DNA of 64,000 bases from Qipengyuania mesophila (lineage in GTDB: Bacteria > Pseudomonadota > Alphaproteobacteria > Sphingomonadales > Sphingomonadaceae), in NCBI RefSeq assembly GCF_019711655.1, contig NZ_JAIGNU010000001.1, forward strand, positions 558,001 to 622,000. Reading direction: 5' to 3'. The notes under the pieces were generated by a model. The model was not told where the DNA came from and did not search any database. It saw nothing but the letters and a program-made list of their open reading frames with translations. Each line of letters opens with the position of its first letter. Positions within the stretch are counted from its first letter, which is position 1. This document shows, piece by piece, positions 18,695 through 28,127 of the stretch. The position numbers were made by a program, and so were the translations under genes.

Positions 18695-19906
18695 CTATCC
18701 TTCGTTCATCGCCGCGAAGCCCTGCGCGAGGTCGGCGATCAGATCGTCCTTGTCTTCGAGTCCGATCGATAGCCGGATGGCATGGCGATCCTCAAGCCCC
18801 CATCCCGGCGGGGGCCAGGACATGACGCTGCGCACCGGCTCGACATCGAAGGGGAGCGCGAGGCTCTCGAATCCGCCCCAGCTGTAACCGATGCCGAACA
18901 GGCGCAGCGCATCGACCAACCGGCAGCGCGCGGCGTCGTCGCGACCCTTGAGCACGAAGCTGAAGAGGCCGCAGCCGCCGGTAAAGTCGCGTTGCCAGAT
19001 CGCATGGCCAGGCGTGCCCGGGAGCATGGGCGAGAGGACGTGCGCCACATCGTCGCGCGCGTCGAGCCATTCGGCGATGGCGAGCGCGGTCGCGCTCTGG
19101 CGGTCGAGCCGCACGCCCATGGTCCGCAATCCGCGCAGGGCCAGCGCGGCATCGTCGGGCGACACCACATGGCCCAGCTGCTGCGCGCCCAATCGCAATC
19201 GGCGATACCAGCGCTCGCCCGCGCTGGCGGCACCCATCATCACGTCCGAATGACCACCGACATGCTTGGTCAGCGCAGTGATCGATATATCGCAGCCGTG
19301 CTGGAGCGCCTGGAAGCCGAGCGCTGTCGCCCAGGTATTGTCGACCAGGCTCACCGCGCCCTTTTCGCGGGCGATGCGCGCCAATGCCGGGATGTCGCAG
19401 ACTTCCATCGTCAGGCTGCCCGGCACCTCGAGCATCACCGCGCGCGTGCGCTCGCAAAAAGCCGCTTCGTAGGCCTCAAGGTCGAGCGGGTCGAAGAAAC
19501 GGTGCTCGATGCCAAGGCCCTTCAGCAGGCCCGTCGCGGCGTTGCGCGTCGGGTCATAGGAATTGTCCGCCACCAGCAGCACGTCGCCGCTGCGCAGCGC
19601 CGCCAGCAGGGCACCGACCAGCGCGGCAAGGCCGCTGGGATAGAGCACGGTTCCCGCCGCGCCCGGCTCGAGCGCGGTCAGCGCCTCGGACAGCGCCCAT
19701 TGCGTCGGCGCGCCGCGGCGGCCGTAGAAGAACTGCCCGTCCGCATTGTGCGCCTTGCGCTCCCTCAGCTCGGTGCAATCGGCATAGAGATGCGTGCTCG
19801 CGCGCCAGACCGGCGGATTGACGACATGCTGCGCGAAATCGCCCGAGCGCCCCCCTGTGACGAGGCGTGTCGCGCGCCGGTCATTGGCATCGTCTCCCCC
19901 CGCCAT
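18695..19906 (-). CDS. metC: cystathionine beta-lyase (PLP enzyme)
   Basis: The product is 403 residues. It has the Cys/Met-metabolism PLP fold with the Schiff-base Lys in ITALTKHVGGHSDV and YPSGLAALVGALLA at the cofactor site. It would cleave cystathionine to homocysteine, pyruvate and ammonia. ATG at 19906 is two bases after the sseA stop; the ribosome site is weak, fitting coupling to sseA. Sulfur genes on both sides support the role, though cysteine-desulfhydrase activity is possible. Confidence 0.88.
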   Translation of the reverse strand: MAGGDDANDRRATRLVTGGRSGDFAQHVVNPPVWRASTHLYADCTELRERKAHNADGQFFYGRRGAPTQWALSEALTALEPGAAGTVLYPSGLAALVGALLAALRSGDVLLVADNSYDPTRNAATGLLKGLGIEHRFFDPLDLEAYEAAFCERTRAVMLEVPGSLTMEVCDIPALARIAREKGAVSLVDNTWATALGFQALQHGCDISITALTKHVGGHSDVMMGAASAGERWYRRLRLGAQQLGHVVSPDDAALALRGLRTMGVRLDRQSATALAIAEWLDARDDVAHVLSPMLPGTPGHAIWQRDFTGGCGLFSFVLKGRDDAARCRLVDALRLFGIGYSWGGFESLALPFDVEPVRSVMSWPPPGWGLEDRHAIRLSIGLEDKDDLIADLAQGFAAMNEG

Positions 19907-19908
19907 GG

Positions 19909-20742
19909 TCAGCGCGACGCCCCCTTTCCCTTTGGCGTGCCCGGATCGCCGCCCCATTCGAGCCAGCTGCCGTCGTAGAGTGCGACGTCGTCCCTGCCCG
20001 CAAGATGCAGGCCGAAGGCGAGGACGCAGGCGGTCATCCCGCTGTTGCAGGAGGTGACGACGGGCTTGTCCGGATCGACACCGGCATCGGCGAACAGCGC
20101 GGCAATTTCGCCGGGTGCGCGATAGGTGCCGTCCTCGGCGAAGAGCTGCGGAAAATGCAGGTTTGCCGCGCCGGGAATATGACCTTCGGATCCGCTGGCC
20201 TCCTCGCCTGCGAAGCGCGCGGCATCGCGCGCGTCGACGACCTGCTCCGCGCAAGCCTCGCAGTTGGCGAGCATCTCGGCCTTGGTGCGGACTTCGCGGA
20301 CCGGGCTCGGCAGGGGAAAGTCGGTCTGGGCGCAGACTGCGGGGCCCTCGTCGAGGCTCCGACCTTCGGCCTTCCACTTGGCGAGGCCTCCGTCGAGAAT
20401 GGCGACGTTCTCGAAGCCGTAGAGCCGGAAGATGAACCAGGCGCGCGCGGCGCTCCGGATCTGGCTGTCGTCATAGAGGACCACCCGGTCGCCGGGCGCG
20501 ATCCCCAGCCTGCCCAGCCGGTCGGCGAACTGCCTCGCGCTGGGCAGCGCTTTGGGCACGTCCGATGCCGGATCGACGAAGGTGAACAAGTCGAGGAAAC
20601 GGGCGCCCGGGATATGCGCCGTGTCGAAATCGGCGGCGGCGTTGCGGGGCGAGTCGGGCAGATGCAGCGTGGCATCGAGCACGACGAGGCCGTCCGCCCC
20701 GAGCCGGTCGGCAAGCCATTGGGTCGAAACGAGACTATCCAT
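19909..20742 (-). CDS. sseA: 3-mercaptopyruvate sulfurtransferase (tandem rhodanese)
   Basis: The product is 277 residues with two rhodanese domains. The second has the active-site loop SCNSGMTAC, where the first Cys would carry persulfide; the loop resembles the CG-S-G-x-T motif of mercaptopyruvate rather than thiosulfate transferases. It moves sulfur from mercaptopyruvate to thiols or cyanide. It is first in the sseA-metC-mscS unit. Confidence 0.88.
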   Translation of the reverse strand: MDSLVSTQWLADRLGADGLVVLDATLHLPDSPRNAAADFDTAHIPGARFLDLFTFVDPASDVPKALPSARQFADRLGRLGIAPGDRVVLYDDSQIRSAARAWFIFRLYGFENVAILDGGLAKWKAEGRSLDEGPAVCAQTDFPLPSPVREVRTKAEMLANCEACAEQVVDARDAARFAGEEASGSEGHIPGAANLHFPQLFAEDGTYRAPGEIAALFADAGVDPDKPVVTSCNSGMTACVLAFGLHLAGRDDVALYDGSWLEWGGDPGTPKGKGASR

Positions 20743-20779
20743 CTCCGCCCGGTTAGCGGGCGCAGCGGGCGAAGTCGAG

Positions 20780-21880
20780 CTAGGCAAGCTCGCGCTGGGC
20801 GATCGGGGCGTAGCTGCGCGGTCCCTCGTCGAGGTTGAACGGCTGGACGCGCGAGCCGCCGGGAACGCCCTGTCCGACAACGAAGGTCTTGACCAGCGCC
20901 TCTTCGCCCGGGCCGTCGATCCGCACGCGCAACAAGGGCACGAGCAGCGGGTGGCGGCCCTGGCGGATGACATGCGCCTGCGCGAGCGGCAATTGCACCT
21001 GTCCCTCGATCGTGGCGCTCTGGTGCGGCCCGATGCGCGCGATCTCGTGGCGCCGCTCGAGGGCGGTCGCGGCGGTGGCGAGCTGCTGCTCGACCGGCAG
21101 CGCGGCATGCGCCGATACGAGGTCGAGCCCCACCGCCAGTTGGGTCAACGGCGCGCCGGTGCGGTTGGCGAGCGTCATGCGATACTTGAGCGTCGCGAAG
21201 GCGGCGCTGCGGATGAGCTTCTCGTGCTCGATCGACACCGCGAGGGCATCGGGCAGCGACGCGGCGGGCGTCGCGCCGGCGCTGGCGACGACCGGGCGCT
21301 CGATTTCGGGCACCACGGCCTCGCGCCGGCGCTGCCAGGCGACGAAGCCCGCGCCGAGCAGCGCGAGGAGGCCCGCGACCGCAGCGACGGGCAGCCACCA
21401 GGGAAACTCCTCGCCCGGCGCCTCGGTCTGCGGCGTGGCCGTTGCGGTGGTTGCCGGAAGAGGGTCCGCGGGAGTCGGAAGTGCTCGCGGCGCTGTCGTT
21501 TCGGGCGCGGTATCGGCCTGCGGCGGCGGCGCGGAGGCCTGCGGCTGCGCCGGGCTGGTCGCCACCGCTCGCTGCGTCACCGTCGGGAGCGGGCTCGGCA
21601 CCGGCGTCGGCCCGGCGGTCGGGACCCGCGTCGGCTGCGCGGCCGGCGTCGCGCTCGGCTGCGGCGTCGGGGTCGCCGCAGGGGTCGGGGTCGGCGTGTT
21701 CACGGCGCGCGGCGCGATGGGGACGCCGGCGCGAGTGTCGGCGGGCCCCTGCGCCTGCGGGCTCGCCGTGGGCGTCGGTGCGGGCTGGAGCGAGAAATCG
21801 CTCGCCGACTGCGCTTGCGCCATGGACGGCAGTGCGGCGGCAAGGGCGAGCAGGGAAAGGCGGGTCGAAAGGTGCTTCAC
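20780..21880 (-). CDS. exported Pro/Thr-rich protein with one transmembrane helix, function unknown
   Basis: The product is 366 residues from GTG at 21880. The signal peptide is KHLSTRLSLLALAAALPSMAQA. About 150 residues dominated by Pro, Thr, Ala and Gln follow, with repeated PTP, TPTPT and PAQP words. A transmembrane helix (WWLPVAAVAGLLALLGAGFVAW) is followed by a C-terminal soluble domain of about 135 residues. I do not recognise that domain; it is rich in beta-type segments. An upstream in-frame ATG at 22009 overlaps queF and would hide the signal peptide, so it was rejected. Confidence 0.7.
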   Translation of the reverse strand: MKHLSTRLSLLALAAALPSMAQAQSASDFSLQPAPTPTASPQAQGPADTRAGVPIAPRAVNTPTPTPAATPTPQPSATPAAQPTRVPTAGPTPVPSPLPTVTQRAVATSPAQPQASAPPPQADTAPETTAPRALPTPADPLPATTATATPQTEAPGEEFPWWLPVAAVAGLLALLGAGFVAWQRRREAVVPEIERPVVASAGATPAASLPDALAVSIEHEKLIRSAAFATLKYRMTLANRTGAPLTQLAVGLDLVSAHAALPVEQQLATAATALERRHEIARIGPHQSATIEGQVQLPLAQAHVIRQGRHPLLVPLLRVRIDGPGEEALVKTFVVGQGVPGGSRVQPFNLDEGPRSYAPIAQRELA

Positions 21881-21996
21881 GGGGGATCGTTTCGCAGGAA
21901 AAGGCGCACAGTGCGGAGCCGCGCTGAATAGGTACTGAAGCGCGCGCTTCCAAGCCCCGGCTTGCGCTGGCGAGCGCTTCGCGGCAGGAGCGCGGC

Positions 21997-22455
21997 ATGA
22001 GCGACACACCTGCCCCCAAGTTCCTCGGCGCGAATACCGCGCTGCCCGCCTCGCCCGACGAGGCCGAGCTCGACTACGTCCCCAACCCGCGCCGGGGCCA
22101 GCTCTACATGGTCCGCTTCGCCGCGCCCGAATTCACCTCGCTGTGCCCGGTCACCGGCCAGCCCGACTTCGCGCACCTCGTGATCGACTACGCCCCCGGC
22201 GAGACGATCGTCGAATCGAAGAGCCTCAAGCTGTTCCTCGGATCGTTCCGCAACCATTGCGGCTTCCACGAGGACGTGACCGTCGGCATCGGCCAGCGGC
22301 TGTTCGACGAGATGCGGCCGCAGTGGCTGCGCATCGGCGGCTATTGGTACCCGCGCGGCGGCATCCCGATCGACGTCTTCTGGCAGAGCGGCGCCCCGCC
22401 CGCAGGCCTGTGGCTGCCCGACCAGGGCGTTTCCTCCTATCGCGGACGCGGCTGA
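21997..22455 (+). CDS. queF: NADPH-dependent 7-cyano-7-deazaguanine reductase
   Basis: The product is 152 residues, the short unimodular QueF form. The catalytic Cys is Cys50 in [14 protein letters not shown], and the substrate-binding ESKSLKLF and FRNHCGFHE segments follow. It reduces preQ0 to preQ1 in queuosine synthesis. GCAGGAGCG precedes the ATG. Other que genes are not in the window. Confidence 0.95.
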   Translation: MSDTPAPKFLGANTALPASPDEAELDYVPNPRRGQLYMVRFAAPEFTSLCPVTGQPDFAHLVIDYAPGETIVESKSLKLFLGSFRNHCGFHEDVTVGIGQRLFDEMRPQWLRIGGYWYPRGGIPIDVFWQSGAPPAGLWLPDQGVSSYRGRG

Positions 22456-22458
22456 CGG

Positions 22459-24231
22459 ATGAGCGGCGCGCCGGCGCGAATCCCGCTGCCCGAACGCCTC
22501 GAGCGCGATCCGGGCGCGCTGGCCGAGGAACTGCGCGCGGTCGTCGCGCGCGATCCGCGCAACATTGGCGCCTGGCGCTGGCTCGGCCGCGCGCTGCGCA
22601 GGGTCGGCGAGGAGGACGCGGCGGGCGAGGCCGAGATGGCCGCGATCCGCGCTACCGCGCTCGAACCGCAAATGGTCTCGATCGCCGCGGCAATGCTCGA
22701 CAACGACCTGCAGACCGCCGAACGACTGCTGCGCCAGCGGCTGCGCGACCAGCCGACCGATGCCGCGGCGATCAGGCTGATGGCCGAACTCGCCGCGCGG
22801 ATCGGCCGGCTCGGCGATTCGGAGACACTGCTGCGCCGCGCGCTCGAACTCGCCCCCGGCTTCACCGCCGCACGCGCCAACCTCGCCAACGTCCTTTACA
22901 AGCAGAGCCGCTACGAAGAGGCCGCCGCGGTGCTCGACGAGGTCATCCTGCGCGACCCCGCCAACCCCGGCAACCGCAACCTCATGGCCGCGACGCTCGG
23001 GCGGATCGGCGATTACGACGAGGCGCTCAGGCTCTATGCCGAGCTGGTCGAGACCTTCCCCGACCACGCCAAGCTGCAGATGAGCTACGGCCACATGCTC
23101 AAGACGGTCGGGCGGCAGGAGGACGGCGTCGCCGCCTATCGCGCGGCGCTGGCGGTGCAGCCCGATCTCGGCGAGGTCTGGTGGAGCCTCGCCAATCTCA
23201 AGACCGTGAAGTTCACCGACGAGGACGTCGCCGCGATGGAGGCCGCGCTGGCGGGCGATCCGGGCCACGAGGATGCGCTCCACCTCCATTTCGCGCTCGG
23301 CAAGGCCTATGCCGACCGGCACGAGGCCGAGGCGAGCTTTCGCCACTACGATCGCGGCAATGCGCTGCGCAGCGAGGAGCTGGGCTACGAGCCCGGGACG
23401 ATCACCGCGCTGGTCGACCGGACGATCGAGGTCCTCACCCCCGATTTCCTCGCCGCGCACGAGGGCGTCGGCGATCCGAACCCGGACCCGATTTTCATTC
23501 TCGGCCTGCCGCGCGCGGGTTCGACGCTGCTCGAACAGATCCTCGCCAGCCACAGCCAGGTCGAAGGCACGATGGAACTGCCCGACATCCCCGCCATCGC
23601 CATGCGCGAGGCGAAGAAGGCCGGCGGCGAGCTGCGCGACTGGCCCGATGCGGTGGTCGAGCTGCCGCGCGAGCGCTTTGCCGAGCTGGGCGAGGAATTC
23701 CTCGCCCGTACCCGCGTCCAGCGCAAGAGCGGCAAGCCCTTCTACATCGACAAGCTGCCCAACAACTGGAGCTATGCCGGTTTCATCCACCTGATCCTGC
23801 CCCATGCGAAGATCGTCGACGCGCGCCGCCATCCGCTGGATTGCTGCTTCTCGAACTTCCGCCAGCATTTCGCCAAGGGCCAGGGCTTTTCCTATTCGCT
23901 CGACCACATCGGCCGCTACTACGCCGACTACGTGCGCGCGATGGACCATTACGATGCGGTCCTGCCCGGCCGTATCCACCGCGTGATCCACGAGCGCCTG
24001 CTCGACGATCCCGAGACCGAGGTGCGCGCGATGCTCGCCTATCTCGGCCTCCCCTTCGAGGAGGCCTGCCTCGCCTTCCACGAGACCGACCGCGCGGTGC
24101 GCACCGCCTCGTCCGAACAGGTCCGGCGTCCGATCAACCGCGACGGCGTGGGCCAGTGGCAGCCCTTTCGTGCGTGGCTGGGCCCGCTGGAAGCGGCCTT
24201 GGGCGATCTTCCGCAAACCTACGCGCGCTAG
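22459..24231 (+). CDS. TPR-repeat sulfotransferase family protein
   Basis: The product is 590 residues. The N-terminal half is a series of TPR-like helical repeats (for example AAVLDEVILRDPANPGNRNLMAA). The C-terminal half is a sulfotransferase domain with the 5'-phosphosulfate loop FILGLPRAGSTLLEQIL near residue 349 and the 3'-phosphate region RRHPLDCCFSNF. It would transfer sulfate from PAPS to an unknown acceptor. It begins 3 bases after queF and is followed by a TonB receptor, a recurring sphingomonad pairing. Confidence 0.9.
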   Translation: MSGAPARIPLPERLERDPGALAEELRAVVARDPRNIGAWRWLGRALRRVGEEDAAGEAEMAAIRATALEPQMVSIAAAMLDNDLQTAERLLRQRLRDQPTDAAAIRLMAELAARIGRLGDSETLLRRALELAPGFTAARANLANVLYKQSRYEEAAAVLDEVILRDPANPGNRNLMAATLGRIGDYDEALRLYAELVETFPDHAKLQMSYGHMLKTVGRQEDGVAAYRAALAVQPDLGEVWWSLANLKTVKFTDEDVAAMEAALAGDPGHEDALHLHFALGKAYADRHEAEASFRHYDRGNALRSEELGYEPGTITALVDRTIEVLTPDFLAAHEGVGDPNPDPIFILGLPRAGSTLLEQILASHSQVEGTMELPDIPAIAMREAKKAGGELRDWPDAVVELPRERFAELGEEFLARTRVQRKSGKPFYIDKLPNNWSYAGFIHLILPHAKIVDARRHPLDCCFSNFRQHFAKGQGFSYSLDHIGRYYADYVRAMDHYDAVLPGRIHRVIHERLLDDPETEVRAMLAYLGLPFEEACLAFHETDRAVRTASSEQVRRPINRDGVGQWQPFRAWLGPLEAALGDLPQTYAR

Positions 24232-24288
24232 CAATTTCCTTGCGCCCGGCCACGGCTTTGCGTGGCAATTGTGCCATACAATCGACAG

Positions 24289-24307
24289 AAAGCTGTGTGC
24301 AATCGAC
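24289..24307 (+). promoter_or_regulatory. direct repeat CAATCGAC x2 at 11-bp spacing
   Basis: CAATCGAC occurs at 24289-24296 and 24300-24307, one helical turn apart, about 80 bases before the TonB receptor start. This could be a tandem binding site for its regulator. No regulator can be named. Confidence 0.35.
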
Positions 24308-24332
24308 CGAGGGGGGCCCGTCGGGCTTGGCA

Positions 24333-24354
24333 AACCGCCTGAAAAATGGCGGTT
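24333..24354 (+). promoter_or_regulatory. leader hairpin before the TonB receptor
   Basis: AACCGCC and GGCGGTT form a perfect 7-bp stem with an A-rich 8-base loop, 31 bases before the ATG. It could stabilise or control the leader, or end the sulfotransferase transcript; no T-run follows. Confidence 0.4.
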
Positions 24355-24385
24355 ATGTGACTGGGTCGTATTTAGGGAGGTAAAC

Positions 24386-26839
24386 ATGCCATTCGAGCCT
24401 TCGACGCGTCGCCTGTCTCTTGCCGCGAGCCTGCTCGCCGGGACGGCCCTGTCGATTTCCACGCCGGTCCTCGCGCAGGACACCGGGGACACCGCGGCGA
24501 CGGCACCGACCGACCGCAACGTCATCATCGTCACCGCCAACAAGCGCGAACAGGATTTGCAGGACGTTCCCGCCTCGATCACGGCATTCGGGACCGAGAA
24601 GCTCGACCAGCTCCAGGTCAACGAGCTGCAGGATGCAGTCAAGTTCCTCCCCTCGGTCACCATCCAGACCGCCGCGCCGGGCTTCAGCCAGATCTATTTC
24701 CGCGGTGTCGCGAGCGGCGAGAACGCCAACCACTCGGCCTCGCTGCCGACCGTCGGCACCTATCTCGACGAAATGCCGATCACGACCATCCAGGGCGCGC
24801 TCGACATCCATGCCTATGACCTCGCGCGGGTCGAGGCGCTCGCCGGGCCGCAGGGCACGCTCTACGGCGCCAGCTCGATGGCGGGCACGATCAAGATGGT
24901 CACCAACCAGCCCGACTATGGCGACAGCTACGGGGCGATCGACCTCGAGGGCAACATGGTCGCCCATGGCGACCTGGGCGGGACGATCGAAGGCTTCTAC
25001 AACTTCGCCCTGTCCGACCGCGCCGCGCTGCGCGTGGTCGGCTGGTATCGCCACGACGGCGGCTACATCGACAACATCCCCGGCAGCCGCACCTACCCGA
25101 CCTCGGGCATCACGCAGAACAATTCGGCTTTTGTCGAGGACGACTACAACGACGTCGACACCTATGGCGGCCGCATCGCGCTCGGCATCGAACTCGACGA
25201 CAACTGGACGATCCGCCCGACCGTGATGGGCCAGGTCCAGACCGCGCATGGCAGCTTCGCACAGGAACGCTCGACCGCGGTCAACGACGATTTGCAGACC
25301 GTGCAGTACAATCCCGAATATTCGAAGGACAAATGGCTGCAGGCGGCGCTGACCGTCGAGGGCAAGATCGGCAATTGGGACCTGGTGGCGACCGGCGGCG
25401 GGTTGTGGCGCAAGGACCGGGTCGAATCCGACTATTCGGACTACGCCTATTTCTACGATGCTCTCTATGGCTACGGGGCCTATTTCTACGACAACAATTA
25501 CGACCTCGTCAGCCCCAACCAGTACATTCAGGGCGGCGACAAATACCGCCGCGCCTTCGGCGAAATCCGCATTTCGAGCCCGCAGGATGCGCCCGTGCGC
25601 TTCATCGGCGGCCTGTTCGCGCAGCGCCAGAAGCACGAGATCACGCAGAACTACATCGTCGACGGCATCGCCGACATCAATGTGGTGCCCGGCACCGGCA
25701 GCGATATCTGGCTGACCCGGCAGGATCGCACCGACCGCGACTATGCGGCCTTCGGCGAGATCAGCTTCGACGTTACCGACGCGCTGACGCTGACCGGCGG
25801 CGCGCGCCTCTACAAATACAAGAACTCGCTGATCGGCTTCTTCGGCTATGCGCAGAACTTCTCCTCGCGCACGGGCGTTTCGGCCTGCTTCACCACCGAC
25901 GGACCGCCGCTCAACGAAAATCCCGGCGGGACGCTGGCCGCGCCGGTGGTCGACGGCACGCCCTGTACCAATCTCGACAAGACCACGTCCGATACCGACG
26001 CGATCTACAAGCTCAACGCGACCTACACGATCAATCCCGACGTGCTGGTCTATGCCACCTGGTCGCAGGGCTTCCGCCCGGGCGGCATCAACCGGCGCGG
26101 GACGCTGCCGCCCTATGGCCCGGACTCGCTCGACAATTACGAGTTCGGCTGGAAGACCCGTTTCGGCGACGTCACCTTCAACGGCGCGATCTACCAGGAG
26201 GACTGGAGCGACATCCAGCTGTCCTTCCTCGGCGAAAACGGCCTCACCGAAATCCGCAATGCCGGGATCGCCCGCATCCGCGGGATCGAAGCCGATTTCA
26301 CCTATGCCGCGAACGGCCTCACCCTGTCGCTTTCGGGCAGCCTGAACGATGCGGAGATCCGCCGCGATTTCTGTCGTATCGCCAACCCGGATTTCGATTG
26401 CACCTTCGATCCGGGCGATGGTCGGACCAACGCGCTGCTCGCTTCGGCGGGCACCGCCCTGCCGGTGACCGCCAAGTTCAAGGGCAATGCGCTGGCGCGC
26501 TACGAATTCCCGCTCGGATCGTGGGATGCGCATGTTCAGGGGGCGGTTGCCCACATCGGCAAGCGTCGCAGCGACCTGCGCGACTTCGAGAACGCGCTCA
26601 AGGGCTTTTTCGACCCCTACACCACGGTCGATCTGAGCTTCGGGGTGAAGAAGGACGGCATGCGGTTCGAACTCTTCGCCACCAACCTGTTCGACGAACG
26701 CGGGGTGATCAACAGCGGGGTCCAGTGCCTCGAAACCACCTGCGGCGATCCCGACGGGCTCAGCACGACGGGCGGCGTCTTCTACGATGTCGTGATCAAG
26801 CCGCGGATCGTCGGGCTCAAGGCCGGGTTCGATTTCTGA
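24386..26839 (+). CDS. TonB-dependent outer-membrane receptor
   Basis: The product is 817 residues. A signal peptide (to about residue 30, ending VLAQ) is followed by the plug domain (IIVTANKREQDLQDVPASITAF, then VEALAGPQGTLYGASSMAGTIK) and a 22-strand barrel ending in ...KAGFDF with terminal Phe. It imports a large or scarce nutrient using TonB energy; the ligand is unknown, though this sphingomonad subfamily is usually linked to organic substrates rather than siderophores. A strong AGGGAGG lies before the ATG. An amino acid permease follows after 4 bases. Confidence 0.94.
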   Translation: MPFEPSTRRLSLAASLLAGTALSISTPVLAQDTGDTAATAPTDRNVIIVTANKREQDLQDVPASITAFGTEKLDQLQVNELQDAVKFLPSVTIQTAAPGFSQIYFRGVASGENANHSASLPTVGTYLDEMPITTIQGALDIHAYDLARVEALAGPQGTLYGASSMAGTIKMVTNQPDYGDSYGAIDLEGNMVAHGDLGGTIEGFYNFALSDRAALRVVGWYRHDGGYIDNIPGSRTYPTSGITQNNSAFVEDDYNDVDTYGGRIALGIELDDNWTIRPTVMGQVQTAHGSFAQERSTAVNDDLQTVQYNPEYSKDKWLQAALTVEGKIGNWDLVATGGGLWRKDRVESDYSDYAYFYDALYGYGAYFYDNNYDLVSPNQYIQGGDKYRRAFGEIRISSPQDAPVRFIGGLFAQRQKHEITQNYIVDGIADINVVPGTGSDIWLTRQDRTDRDYAAFGEISFDVTDALTLTGGARLYKYKNSLIGFFGYAQNFSSRTGVSACFTTDGPPLNENPGGTLAAPVVDGTPCTNLDKTTSDTDAIYKLNATYTINPDVLVYATWSQGFRPGGINRRGTLPPYGPDSLDNYEFGWKTRFGDVTFNGAIYQEDWSDIQLSFLGENGLTEIRNAGIARIRGIEADFTYAANGLTLSLSGSLNDAEIRRDFCRIANPDFDCTFDPGDGRTNALLASAGTALPVTAKFKGNALARYEFPLGSWDAHVQGAVAHIGKRRSDLRDFENALKGFFDPYTTVDLSFGVKKDGMRFELFATNLFDERGVINSGVQCLETTCGDPDGLSTTGGVFYDVVIKPRIVGLKAGFDF

Positions 26840-26843
26840 TCCG

Positions 26844-28127
26844 GTGACCACGCCGAACGACACCACGGAAAGGCCGGGCCGCAAGCTCGGCCTTTTCGCT
26901 GCCATCGCGCTGGTCGTCGGCAACATGATCGGATCGGGCGTGTTCCTGCTGCCCGCCAGCCTCGCCCCCTTCGGCTGGAACGCCGTTTTCGGCTGGCTGG
27001 TGACCATTGCCGGGACGCTGGTGCTGGCCTGGCTGCTGGCAGTGCTGACCAAGGCGCTGCCCGCGGCGCGCGACCCGATGGGTTTCGTCGAGGAGGGCTT
27101 CGGCGAGGTGGCCGCCTTCCTCGTCGCCTGGATCTACTGGGTCTCGGTGTGGACCGCGGTGGTCTCCATCGCGGTGGCGGCGATCAGCTATCTCTCGGCC
27201 TTCGTCCCCTGGATCGGCGCGACGCCGATGGCGCCCGCGCTGTGTTCGATCGCGCTCGTCTGGGCGATGACGCTGATCAATCTGCGCGGGGTGCATGCGG
27301 CGGGCAATTTCCAGATCCTGACGGTCGTACTCAAGACGCTGCCGCTGCTCGCGGTGATCGTCGTCGCGGCGATCGTGCTCGGCAATGGCAGTGCCGAAAT
27401 CCGGCCCTACGAGGCCGCGACGATCAACGGCACCGATTTGCGCGGTGCGGCGACGCTGACGCTGTTCGCGCTGCTCGGCTTCGAATGCGCCAGCCTCGCC
27501 GCGGCGCAGGTCGAGAACCCCGAGGTCAACGTGCCGCGCGCGACCATGTGGGGCACGGCGCTGACCGGCCTCATCTACCTGCTGGTGTGCTCGGCGGTCG
27601 CGCTGATGCTGCCCGAGGCGGAGGCGGTGGCCTCGCCCGCCCCGCTGGCGAGCTTCGTCGCGCGTTACTGGTCGGAAGAGGCGGCATCGCTGGTGACCGT
27701 CTTCGCCATCATCAGCTGCGTCGGCGCGATCAACGGCTGGGTGCTGATGCAGGGCGAACTGCCGCGCAACATGGCGATGCGCCGGATGCTGCCCACGTGG
27801 TTCGCACGGACCGACGCGCGCGGCACGCCGCTGCAGGCGCTGATCGCCTCGAGCGTGATCGCGACGCTCTGCCTGCTGCTCAACGCCAGCCGCTCGATGC
27901 AGGCGATCTACGAATTCGTGCTGCTGCTTTCGACCAGCGCCGCGCTGTGGCTCTATCTCGCCTGCGCGCTCGCCGCGTGGCGGCTGCGCATCGCGCGCAT
28001 GGTCGCGCTGCCGGGCGCCGTCTACGCGGTCTGGACCTTGTGGGGTGCGGGCTGGGAAGCGAGCGGCTGGAGCCTGGTGCTGATGCTCGCGGGCCTGCCG
28101 CTCTACTGGTGGGCGCGGCGCCGCTAA
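26844..28127 (+). CDS. APC-family amino acid permease
   Basis: The product is 427 residues from a GTG start, with about twelve transmembrane helices. TM1 carries the APC unwound motif GNMIGSGVFLLPASL. TM6-type GFECASLAAAQVENPEVNVPRA resembles arginine/agmatine and basic amino acid exchangers. It follows the TonB receptor by four bases, suggesting a coordinated outer- and inner-membrane route for an amino-acid-like compound. Its stop overlaps the stop of the convergent TetR gene. Confidence 0.9.
   Translation: MTTPNDTTERPGRKLGLFAAIALVVGNMIGSGVFLLPASLAPFGWNAVFGWLVTIAGTLVLAWLLAVLTKALPAARDPMGFVEEGFGEVAAFLVAWIYWVSVWTAVVSIAVAAISYLSAFVPWIGATPMAPALCSIALVWAMTLINLRGVHAAGNFQILTVVLKTLPLLAVIVVAAIVLGNGSAEIRPYEAATINGTDLRGAATLTLFALLGFECASLAAAQVENPEVNVPRATMWGTALTGLIYLLVCSAVALMLPEAEAVASPAPLASFVARYWSEEAASLVTVFAIISCVGAINGWVLMQGELPRNMAMRRMLPTWFARTDARGTPLQALIASSVIATLCLLLNASRSMQAIYEFVLLLSTSAALWLYLACALAAWRLRIARMVALPGAVYAVWTLWGAGWEASGWSLVLMLAGLPLYWWARRR

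Noticed and set aside
21877-24663. 928-residue antisense frame over queF and the sulfotransferase
   Set aside because: Both plus-strand genes have clear catalytic motifs; the antisense protein is low-complexity.
24353-27052. 899-residue frame antisense to the TonB receptor
   Set aside because: The receptor has a signal peptide, plug and barrel; the antisense frame is a GC artefact.
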